The notes beneath the pieces were generated by a model. It did no database searches and was not told the origin of the DNA. It saw only the letters and a list, made by a program, of their open reading frames with translations. From Dillenia suffruticosa (lineage: Eukaryota; Streptophyta; Magnoliopsida; Dilleniales; Dilleniaceae): a stretch of 64,000 nt of DNA. Positions 49,261-58,885 of the stretch are shown piece after piece (position 1 is the first letter of the stretch; each line of letters opens with the position of its first letter). A program made the position numbers and the translations under genes. Where the stretch lies: assembly GCA_033439265.1 (NCBI GenBank), contig JAVTVX010000001.1:13596608-13660607 (forward strand), given 5' to 3'.

Positions 49261-49440
49261 TTCTACTGTGTAGCACTACACACCTTCGTCAACGAAAGCC
49301 AAATACTTGAGGGAGATAGTAAACTTGCATTAAAAGTAATCAACTTATCAATCTTAGTAATCTTTAAAATAATAATATTTTAATCTATTTATAAAATTAA
49401 AGTTTGATAATTTTTGCTTTCTTTTAATAAGTTTTCTATC
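49261..49440. repeat. GTAGCACTACACACCTTCG module, copy 2
   Basis: Matches 46826-46990 in order: CACCTTCGTCAACGAAAGCC, AAATACTTGAGGGAGATAGT, AATCAACTTATCAATCTTAG and TTTTTGCTTTCTTTTAATAA. Confidence 0.82.
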
Positions 49441-49730
49441 AGTAAAGCTCAATTTTCTATCTCTTGATCCCTTCCTTTTGTAAAAATGCCCCAAAGCATT
49501 TTTGTTAATTGTTGGGACTCATCAAAGAGCATGAATTTTAGTGGGTCCAAATCAGAAATCTCTATTGGGATTAGAATATAATATACATTTGGGGTTTTAA
49601 TTTTTTTAATGAATTATAATTTCTAAAATTACATACATTAAATTTTTTTCTTAAAATTTTAGAATCAACTGTCTCTCTTTCCCATAAAGGTTTTGGTATC
49701 TTAGAGATGTAATTCTTCCAATTTGTTTTC
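49441..49730. other. No gene supported
   Basis: A short stretch of mixed composition (CTCTTGATCCCTTCC, TGGGACTCATCAAAGAG) followed by AT-rich sequence. No motif was recognised. Confidence 0.35.
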
Positions 49731-50290
49731 ACATTTTATGTTACAATTTCATATTTTATTTAAATAAATATCAAATATCTAAATAAATTATTTTTAATAT
49801 TATAAAAAACTAAATATTCGAATAATAAGGTAGTAGGTGTAGTTCTGTAAGCTTTTGTCGATGAAGGTTCATGATTTCGTCGACAAAGGCATGCTATTTC
49901 GTTGATGAAGGTTCCTGATTTTGTCGACGAATATTGATTTTTTTTTTAACTCTGAAAGGTTGTCCCAAAAAAAAAAGAAACTTTTTTTACTCTTCTAAAT
50001 AAAACATGTTGGTGTAATTAATTTTAAATAGTTTGCTTATAAATAACAAATGAAATTTTTAATTCAATGGAGTTTTTTAATCTTCCAAAATATTATTATT
50101 ATTTTTAAAGCACCCAAAAACATTTTTTTTTGTTTTGTTTACGATTGTAATGGTGTAAATGATTTAAAAACTACATCTAAATGATTTTAAAAAGTTTAAA
50201 TTGGATTTGTTTTCGTAAAATAGATATAATTTTTTTATATATAAAATCTTTTGACAAAGAGTGAGATATTATTAAAAACCATCATTTGGT
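49731..50290. repeat. AT-rich module with CGTCGACG palindrome cluster 3
   Basis: 49731-49850 matches the end of the GTGGTGTGCATG module (TTTCATATTTTATTTAAATAA). 49853-49935 holds TTGTCGATGAAGG, TTTCGTCGACAAAGG, TTTCGTTGATGAAGG and TTTGTCGACGAA with GGTTCATG and GGTTCCTG spacers. The tail to 50290 matches 23760-24080. Confidence 0.82.
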
Positions 50291-50700
50291 AAATAATTTG
50301 TGTAATTCTCACCTCAATTTTTTTTCTCCGTCACCTTGGGTCATTTTTTTTTTACTTTTCTATTCTTATTGAACTTTTCTTACTGTTTAATTTCTATATA
50401 AATTTTGATATATTCAAACATATTATTTGAATTAAGTTTTGACATATTTGAATAATATTGTTTAGATATATAGATTTTTAAAATTTTAATATATTATAAT
50501 TTAAATTCATTTATTTTTGAATTTTATATTTTAAAAACTTTAGATTAAATATTTATATTTATGAATTTTTACAGTTATTTTTTTTAGATTTTTATATTTT
50601 TAAAAATTTTATTTTAGATTAAATTTTAATATTTATAATTTTTTCAGTTAAATTATTAAATATTATGATTTTAGATTAATATTTGAAATAATTTGAAATA
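50291..50700. other. AT-rich repeat body
   Basis: CTCACCTCAATTTTTTTTCT and CACCTTGGGTCATT, then GAACTTTTCTTACTGTTTAA, recur at 50980-51080. The rest is A/T-rich filler without open frames. Confidence 0.5.
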
Positions 50701-51090
50701 TAGAGTGAGAGGTGTGCCACGTGGAGGACAGCCACAGAACTATAGTTCTGCACATCGCATAATTATGAAAGTTCTACGTTCTGCGTAGTGCAAAACTATG
50801 ATAGTTTTGTACTGATCAGAACCATTGTTCTGCACTGCGCAGAATAGTTCTGCACTACGCAGAATAGTTCTGCACTGCACAGAACTATGAAAGTTCTACT
50901 CACCTATATTTTTTTCTCCTTCACCTTGGTCATTTTTTTTAGCGCAGAACTATGAAAGTTCTACTCACCTCTATTTTTTTTTCTCCTTCACCTTGGTCAT
51001 TTTTTTTTTTTACTTTTTTATTCTAATTGAACTTTTTTTAGTGTTTAATTTCGATGTAAATTTTGATATATTCAAACACATTTTTTTAAA
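50701..51090. repeat. GTTCTGC hairpin cluster with 64-bp tandem duplication
   Basis: 50730-50890 has alternating GTTCTGCAC and GCAGAA words. GCAGAACTATGAAAGTTCTA and the following CTCACCT(A/C)TATTTTTTT, CTCCTTCACCTTGGTCATTT run twice, starting at about 50879 and 50943. Confidence 0.82.
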
Positions 51091-51239
51091 ATAAAAATAT
51101 CGATCGTCACCATAGTTGAAATTTTTTAAAAATTTTAAAAAAATCAGGATTAATATATTTATAATAAGTTGAATTTGTGCTTCTTCATAATAATGTGGTT
51201 TAGTTTAAAAAAAAAAAGAAAAGAAAATCTATTGTCTTT

Positions 51240-51660
51240 TTCAAGCAATCCAGATAGGAAGAAGAAACAATGAGTGTGAATGTTTCGTCGACCAAAGTAT
51301 ACGGCTTCCTCAACACAGGGTTGACTTCATACTTGATGGTGAGTTTTTTTTTTTTAGTTTTTCTTTAGTGACTTCATACATTGTGACTTTTTTTACTTTT
51401 AAAATTCAAAAAACTATTTTGACTTCATTCTTTTAAAATTATGGAATCAATTCATACATGTGTTCCCAAGTCATACTTTACAGAATGCTTAGTCCTACAG
51501 CCATAAAAAGGTGACTTCATACATGCATTTTAAAATTCAAAAAAGTCATAAAATTATGAGTAAGGTGGCTTCTTTTAAAAGAACAATGACTTCATATTGG
51601 TGGCAAAAATATGGAATGACTTCATACATAACAAAAGAAGGAAGCATTCCCAATATTCCC
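51240..51660. repeat. Recurrent TGACTTCATAC words
   Basis: TGACTTCATAC or close variants occur near 51328, 51369, 51418, 51511, 51589 and 51617 with irregular spacing in AT-rich DNA. A TTTCGTCGACCAAAG palindrome variant begins near 51281. No open frame or known element was recognised. Confidence 0.55.
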
Positions 51661-51767
51661 AATAAATATGTTTATAGTACATTATGACAGACCCAAGAAT
51701 TCGCCTTTGTTGACGATTTTTTTTTTTTGGGCTCGACAAAATATATATATATATTTTTTTGTGGGGC

Positions 51768-52300
51768 TAAATTTTGTAAAGCCTCTAGATGGCAACTCAC
51801 TCAAATCATATAATAAGAAATTTTAAAATTTAGTTGTGATTTTAATTTTGCGTAAATTTTATTTTAAAGCAATTTTTTTCTTATAATTTTTTTTATATAC
51901 AGACAAAAAAATTTTTGTTGATGAAGGGCAAAAACTTAGTCGCGGTGGACAAAAATGAGTTTGGGGTTTTGGGAGTGATTTTAATTTTGTTTTTATTTTT
52001 TATTTTTTAGTTTATATGGTTTGTGTATGAATAAATATAAAATTTTAATCTAATGAAATTTATGGATTTTTTAAATCTTGTCAAATGTTATTTCTAAAAT
52101 TCCATAAGTTTGTCCGAAAAAAATTTTTTGTTATTTTAAAAAAATATGTCTATCCACACAAAAATACATGAAAATGTAATTAAATTTTTAATAATTTGTG
52201 TATAAATAATAGATTAATTATAAACCAAAATTTTACTGATGCAATTCTTAAATCTTCTAAAATATTATTCTTAATGTTATTTTTAAATATATGTTTTAGT
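51768..52300. repeat. 'TCATATAATAAG ... GTGGACAAAAATGAG' module, copy 1
   Basis: ATGGCAACTCACTCAAATCA and TATAATAAG, then TTGTGATTTTAATTTTGCG, GTGGACAAAAATGAGTTTGG, GGGAGTGATTTTAATTTT and ATGTCTATCCACACAAAAAT. It recurs in direct orientation at about 56170 and 57290 and in inverted orientation at 58890-59110 and 62490-62700. Confidence 0.85.
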
Positions 52301-52499
52301 ATATGTTTAAATAAAATCCGTTAATTGTGTAGATATTCATTTAATATTAAATATATTATTTTAAATGGGAAATCTAATTTTTTTTAAATCAAATCTGTTA
52401 AAATATTTATTTATCATTTAGTTTAATATTAATATATTAAACAAGAAAAAATATTTGTATAATATTATATTTAAATATGTTTAAGTATATGTTATGCCA

Positions 52500-52700
52500 A
52501 ATGCAAAACTATGAAGAATGCAGAAGTGATATGGGAATGCAGAACTATGGCAATATGTAGAACTGTGGGAAGCAGAACAATGAAATGGAAAACCAATGGG
52601 AATGAAAACCATGAAAGTCATAACCAATGGGAAATGTAGAACTACCTTGTAGTTCTACACTTTGCAGAACTACTTTGCACTTGGTAGAACTACCATGGTA
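52500..52700. repeat. GCAGAACTATGG module, copy 2, with GTTCTGC cluster
   Basis: Partner of 22655-22830. It ends in a GTTCTACACTTTGCAGAACTA hairpin at about 52650-52672. Confidence 0.78.
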
Positions 52701-52710
52701 GGAGGGAAGT

Positions 52711-52925
52711 GGGCAGAGAGAGAGAGAGAGAGAGAGGGAGGGAGGGAGAGATGGAGAGAGGAGGGCGAGATGGAGAGACGGAACGACGGAGAGAGAGATT
52801 AAATATATGCATTTAATGCATGCATTAAATAATGAAGAGAGACGGAGAGGTAGAGTAATAAATGAAGAGAGAGAGAGGGAGGGAGAGAGAGAAAGAAAGG
52901 AATTGAGGGAGAGGGAGAGAAAGGC
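52711..52925. repeat. GA-rich block with a 20-bp perfect palindrome, copy 1
   Basis: GAGAGG- and GGAGGGA-rich sequence containing the perfect palindrome ATTTAATGCATGCATTAAAT at 52811-52830, then AATGAAGAGAGA and AGAGTAATAAATGAAGAG. The same order occurs at 54885-55005. Long serine/leucine-rich open frames over this block are low-complexity artefacts. Confidence 0.8.
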
Positions 52926-52928
52926 TAC

Positions 52929-52966
52929 TTTCGTCGACGAAGTTCGCAGCTTTCGTCGACGAAAGC
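52929..52966. repeat. CGTCGACG palindrome cluster 4
   Basis: Two perfect TTCGTCGACGAA copies at 52930-52941 and 52952-52963. The second extends to the 16-bp palindrome CTTTCGTCGACGAAAG. Confidence 0.92.
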
Positions 52967-53249
52967 CTTCTCCCAAAATTTTAAAAAATAATTTTATTAA
53001 ATATATAAATATTAATTTAAAATCAAAATATTAAATAATTTAATTCTAAATAATTTGTAAAAAATTCATAAATATAAATATTTAATCTAAAATTTTAAAA
53101 ATATAAAAATCAAAAAAATAATTATAAATTTTGTAATGCAAAATTTCTGATAGATGCCTAAATGAAGATTATTGATCTGTGAAAGTTTTTCCTTCTTCTA
53201 TGTGTGGTCACCCTAGATGGCCAAATGAAGATGCCCAAATGAAGGTCGA

Positions 53250-53372
53250 TGATGGAGCAAGCTTCGTCAACGAAGGAGCAGCCTTCGTCAGCGAAGGTTC
53301 ACGCTTTAGTCGGCGAAGGTTCACGCTTTCGTTGACGAAAGTTCTAGCCCTCGTCGATGAACATTAATTTTT
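53250..53372. repeat. CGTCGACG palindrome cluster 5
   Basis: Five diverged units of about 25 bases: CTTCGTCAACGAAGG, CTTCGTCAGCGAAGG, TTAGTCGGCGAAGG, TTTCGTTGACGAAAG and CTCGTCGATGAA, with GGTTCACGC spacers. The T-run plus AAAGGTTGTCCCC tail follows, as at 49.9 kb. Confidence 0.85.
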
Positions 53373-53399
53373 TTTTTTAAATCAGAAAGGTTGTCCCCA

Positions 53400-54470
53400 A
53401 AAAAAAACTTTTTTTGTTATTCTAAAATATTTAAAATAAATAATATACAGTAAAAATACTATAATATTATATTAATGTAAAAATTATAATTATAAAAATA
53501 TTAAGTAAAAAAATTTCAAAATATTTTTTTATTAAAAAAATATTTAAAAGTATCAAATACATATAGTTATTTTAAAAAATTCTAAGCATAATGTATACAA
53601 ATGATAATTTTATTACCAAAATTTATAACTATACTAAAAATATTTGAAATATATGATGTTAAAAATATTATAATTTTAGTATATGTAAAATATTTGTGCG
53701 AATGTAAAAATATTTTAATATTAACATTAATACTTTAATATTAATCAAATAAAAGATATGAAATTTTCAATGGAAGGGTGATATAACTACCAAGGAAATT
53801 CAGAGGACCTATTTTTGGAACCTATATGTTACACAGTAAACACCACTGCCATTAATCTCTTTCTCAAGTAGAGTAGACACTAATTATTCTGACACAGAGG
53901 AACCAAATGAGAGTCAAGAGGATAGAAATTTGAAATCAAAATTTAAAATCAAAATATTAAATAATTTAAGCGTAAAAAATTTATAAATATTAATATTTAA
54001 TCTAAAATTTTTAAAATGTAAAAATAAAAAAAAATTATAAATTTGAATGAATAAATATAAAAATGTATGAAAGAATTGGATTAAAAAGTTGATTTTCAAA
54101 AGAAAAATGTAAATATAGAAGAGAAGAATATATTGAATAAAAGAAGAGAGAGATTTAAAAGTTTTATAAAATACATAAAATTAATATAGGAAATTCATTT
54201 TTTTAATGATCATAGTATGGAAAAAATAATTCTATATTGTAGTTGAGAATAATTTTGAGGGTTTTCCACATATCACAAATTCGGGAAAAAAATGGAATAT
54301 CAAAGTAGATAATTTAGGTTATTTATATGAGTACAATTATTTTGAATTTTGATTCAATTTATTCACCTATTTAAATAAATTAAAATTTTAAATTCATCTA
54401 CAAATAAATGAACCAGATTTGAAAATAAACTAAATTTAAAAATTCATAGACTTGGATTTTTGCTTAATGC
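53400..54470. other. AT-rich repeat body, no gene
   Basis: A/T-rich sequence with two copies of an AAAATATTAAATAATTTAA-type body (also at 53020-53130). The small mixed segment at 53770-53930 is unrecognised. Confidence 0.5.
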
Positions 54471-54479
54471 TTTTGCAGA

Positions 54480-54595
54480 CTGTTTTGTCGACCAAAGTCA
54501 GTCCTTCCTTCGTCAACCAAAGCCATTGCTTGGTTGACAAAAGTCCTCCTTCAATCCGCCAAAAGTTGAACTTCCATCGACCAAAACCACAAGGG
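54480..54595. repeat. Variant palindrome cluster (GTCGACCAAAG)
   Basis: TTTTGTCGACCAAAG, CTTCGTCAACCAAAG, TTGGTTGACAAAAG and CATCGACCAAAA, so the same TC(A/G)AC core with CCAAAG arms instead of CGAAGG. It looks like a diverged branch of the CGTCGACG family. Confidence 0.7.
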
Positions 54596-54839
54596 CCAAT
54601 ACCGCTTTAATGGTTTAATCTAAAATTATAATATTTAATAATTTAACTAAAAAAATTCATAAATATTAATATTTAATTTAAAGTTTTTAAAAAATAAAAA
54701 TTTTAAAAATTAATTTAAATATTAAAATATATAAATATTTATGTAATATTAAAAGTAATTTGAAAAATTAAATATTAAAATTAACACTTTATCTTAACCA
54801 AAATTAAACCCTAAATCAAATATTGTTTACCTACAAAAA

Positions 54840-55010
54840 ATCGGAATAGTTGTAGTTCTGCACTTCGCAGAACTACCTTGGTAAGTAGGGGGAGAGAGAG
54901 ATTAAATGTATGTATTTAATGCATGCATTAAATAATGAAGAGAGAGAAAGAGATAGAGTAATAAATGAAGAGGGAGAGAGAGCAAGAAAGGAATTAAGGG
55001 ATATTTAAAA
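54840..55010. repeat. GTTCTGC hairpin plus GA-rich block with 20-bp palindrome, copy 2
   Basis: TAGTTCTGCACTTCGCAGAACTA at about 54852-54874 leads into GGGAGAGAGAGATTAAAT and the perfect palindrome at 54914-54933. Same order as 52650-52920. Confidence 0.85.
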
Positions 55011-55229
55011 TTTTATAAGATTAAAAATATTTAAATATTTAATTTAAATATATTGATATTTATTTAAAACTAAATAAATTAGAAATTAAATAAATTATAT
55101 CTAGAAAAAATTGTCTGTGTAATATTATGTAATGTTATGTTTAAACGATATAATTGTTTTTGAGTGTTTGTATATCTTTTTTTATCAGGCCTTTTTTTAT
55201 ATATAGAGAGAGGCGTGACAAAATATACC

Positions 55230-55630
55230 TTATAGTGTACGTGGTGTGCGTGCTATATATTAAAAATTATATATTTAATTTATTAATTTTTATTCTACAC
55301 AATTTTAAATGATAAAAATATTTATAAGTCTATTTAAATAAAAATATTAATAATATTATTTTGGTTCATCATTTAATATTTTCACATTTTATGTAACAAT
55401 TTCATATTTTATTTAAATAAATATCAAATATCCAAATAAATTATTTTAAATATACTAAAAAATTGAATATTTGAATAATAAGGTGGTACGCAGAACCATG
55501 CAGTTCTGCTACGTAGAACCATGCCAAGTTTCGTATAGCAGAACTATGTAGTTCCGCTATAGTTCTGGTATGCAGAACTATGCTCTTTCGTTGACGAAGG
55601 TTCATGCCCGGCAAGGGCGCATACGTGGGA
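55230..55630. repeat. GTGGTGTGC module, copy 2, with hairpin cluster
   Basis: Matches 46535-46830. It ends in CGCAGAACCATGCAGTTCTG, GTTCTGCTACGTAGAACC and TATGTAGTTCCGCTATAGTT words, then a single TTTCGTTGACGAAGGTTCAT (from 55579), so both palindrome types occur in one module. Confidence 0.82.
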
Positions 55631-56040
55631 TTTGTAACCTTAAATTTCAAAGTATTATATTTTAGTATTATATAAATATAATTTTAATAGTATTATAATA
55701 CTATAGTATTTTTGTTATATGCAAAAACATTTTGCATATAATAAAACGATCTATATAATACTTTTTAGTATTTTTAATATAATTGGAAAATTTTATAATA
55801 CTATTATCATTATATTAATAACGCATAACCCATGGAAAAAATATTTTTTAAATATAAAAATATTTTCAAATAATTTTTATTTAACATTTTTAAAATTATA
55901 AGTTTTACATTATTATTATATTATAGCAAATTTATTATATATCATTTATTTCAAATATTTTTTATATTTTCAGTATAATCATATAATTTTTTAATAAAAG
56001 TATCGGTAGTTCCGTACTATGCAGAACTACCAAACTTTTG
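55631..56040. other. AT-rich repeat body
   Basis: Very AT-rich with TATAATACTATAGTATTTTT words shared with 22000-22060. It ends in a GTTCCGTACTATGCAGAAC hairpin at 56009-56027. No gene. Confidence 0.55.
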
Positions 56041-58300
56041 TTAGCAACACTTGTACTCATAACTCTAAGATAATTGAACAATGAAACACAAGCGGACAAG
56101 CACTCGCAATAGAATAGGCACCCTGGTAACCGAATACCCAATAGCCAGGCACTTGCTGAATAACTCTCATAATAAATTTTGTTGTGATTTTAATTTTTCA
56201 TAAAATTCTTATATAGCAATTTTTTCCTTATAAATTTATTTTTATATATAGACAATAAAAAAAAATAGTTGACGAAGATCAAAAAACTTAGTCAAGGTGG
56301 ACAAAAATGAGTTTGGAGTTTTGGGAGTGATTTTAATTTTTTTTATTTTTTATTTTTTAATTTATATAGTTTATGTATGAATAAAGATAAATTTCTAATC
56401 CAATGAAATTGATGAATTTTTAAATCTTCACAAATGTTATATCAAAAATTCAGAAAGGTTGTCCATAAAAAACCTTTTTGTTGTTCTAAATAAAATATGT
56501 CTATCCACACAAAAATAGATGAAAAGATAATTAAATTTTTAATAGTTTGTGCATAAATAACAGATTAATTATAAACGAAACTTCTAATCCTAACTAATGC
56601 AATTCTAATTCTTCTAAAATATTATCTTTAAACCAGCAATGGAAATCTAAAATCTGTCACATGAAATTTTTTTTTAATGGTTCTGCACGATGCAGAACTA
56701 CCTAGTACTGCATATTATAGAACTACCTAGTTCTACTATGCAGAACTACTTAGTTTTGCAATTTCCTTTTTTTTCCTTTTCTTTTCTCACTCCCTGTTAA
56801 TTTTTTCTTTTTTGATATATTTAAATGATATCATTGAATTATTTTTTATCAATATTAATAAAATTTGAAATTTGAAATTAAGGATTTTAAATAGAAAATT
56901 ACGTGGTTAAAAATTAAAAACTTTTGTTAGCAACACTCGTACTCGTAACTCTAAGGTAATTGAACAACGAAATGAGCGTAGGACAAGTACTCGAAACAAA
57001 ACAGCCACTCTATGAACGAAGACCCAATAGTCGAGCAGATATACTCCACAGGCACTTGCCGAATAACTCCCATGATCCAACAAGAGGTTTTTTCTTTTTA
57101 TTAGTTAATATATGGATCATGAATTTGATGATTGTTTAACTACAAAAAATGTAATAAAAATATTATATTGCATGCATTTTTAAAACTTCATGCCAACAAA
57201 AATAGATGAGGGAAAAAAAAGAAAGTGGCTTCAAACAGCATAGAACTTCATACAATATATCAATTGGTTGAGACGATAGGCGATATTAGTAATTTTTTCT
57301 TATAAATTTATCTTTATATACAAATAATTAAAAAAAAAATATTGGCGAAGGCAAAAAAGCTTAGTCGAGGTGAACAAAAATGAGTTTCGGGTTTCGGAAA
57401 TGATTTTAATTTTGCTTTTATTTTTTATTTTTCAGTTTATATAGTTTGTGTATGAATAAAGATAAATTTTTAATAAATTAGTTCATGAACTTTTTAAATT
57501 TTCTCGAATGTTATTTCTAAAAAATCGGAAAGTTTATCCAAAAAAATGTTGTTTTGTTGCTTTAAATAAAATATGTCTATCCACACAAAAATACATGAAA
57601 AAGTAATTAATTTTTAATAGTTTGTGTATAAATAATAGATTAATCATAAATACAATTTTTAATCTAGCTCATGCACTTATTAAATCATCTAAAATTTTAT
57701 TTTGAAAACACCAATGGAAATCTAAAAATTTGTCACAGGAAACATTTTTTTAATTCTGCAGAGAACGATAGTTCTACAATTTTCTTTTTTTTTCCTCTTC
57801 CTTTCTCACTCCCTATTAATTTTTTCTTTTTTGATATATTTAAATGATATCAATGAATTATTTTTTATCAATATTAATAGAATTTAAAATTAAGGATTTT
57901 AAATAGAAAATTATGCGGATAAAAATTAAAAAAATTTGTTAGCAACAACATAACTCTGAGGTAATTGAATAACAAAATGAGCATAGGACAAGCACTCGTA
58001 ACAGAATAGCTACTCTATGATCGAATACCTAATAGTCGAACAGATATACTCTGCAAGCACTTGCCGAATAACTCTCATGATATAACAAGAGGTTTTTTCT
58101 TTTTATTAGTTAATATATGAATCATGAATTTGATGATTGTTCAACTATAAAAAATATAATAAAAATATTTTATGGCATGCATATTTACAACTACATGCCA
58201 AAATAAATAGATGAGGGAAAAAAAGAAAGAAAGTGGTTTTGAATAGCGCAAAACTTCTTGCAATATATCAATTGGTTGAGACGATAGGCCAGGTTTGTAT
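56040..58300. repeat. Composite module in three diverged direct copies
   Basis: Starts near 56035, 56927 and 57936 share TTTTGTTAGCAACA, AACTCTRAGRTAATTGAA, GGACAAGYACTCG and CTTGCYGAATAACTCYCATRA. Copies 2 and 3 also share AACAAGAGGTTTTTTCTTTT and TATATCAATTGGTTGAGACG. The GTGGACAAAAATGAG body (56250, 57370) and small GTTCTGC clusters (56680-56755, 57750) lie between. Confidence 0.85.
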
Positions 58301-58377
58301 TTTTTTTTCTTATAAATCTATCTTTATATATATACAACGAAAAAAAAAATTGTTGCCGAAGGCAGAAAAGCTTATAG

Positions 58378-58500
58378 TGCACTACAGAACCACAAAGTTC
58401 TACGGCTCTGCAGTCATGCAGAACTAAGTTCTGCAACGCAGAAGTTCATTCTGCATGAGCAGAACTTCATTGCTCTGTGCGCATAGTGCAGAACAATCAA
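58378..58500. repeat. GTTCTGC hairpin cluster
   Basis: GCACTACAGAACC, AGTTCTGCAACGCAGAAGTT, CATTCTGCATGAGCAGAACTT and CGCATAGTGCAGAAC in close succession. Confidence 0.8.
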
Positions 58501-58885
58501 AGTGCGTCTCATGTTCGAACCCAGATGCAATCACTTTTTGCATTAAAAAAACATTGTATTTTTTCAACAAAAAAATTCTTACATTTTTTCAACTTAAATT
58601 ATTAAATATTATAATTACAAATTAATGTTTATATTTTTTAAATTTTACAAAGATATTAATATTATAATGATATGTTTTTCATTTTAATTTAATATATTTA
58701 ATGTTAAATGAATATTTAAATATTTAAAAAATGTGTATGGTAGAATTACAATTTATAAAAATTATAATTATAAAAATATTAAGTTAAAAAATATTTGAAA
58801 ATCTTTCTTTTCATTTTTAAAATAAAAAATTTTATAATTATATTAAAAATATAAAAAATATTTGAAATAAATGATATTTAAAACA
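58501..58885. other. AT-rich DNA, no gene
   Basis: Repeat body with AATTTTACAAAGATATTAAT and TATTTGAAATAAATGATATT words. No open frame or element boundary is visible. Confidence 0.45.

Noticed and set aside
52545..53034. Ser/Leu-rich or Arg/Glu-rich open frames of 75-143 codons
   Set aside because: They translate the GA-rich block and CGTCGACG palindromes. The composition is purely repeat-derived.
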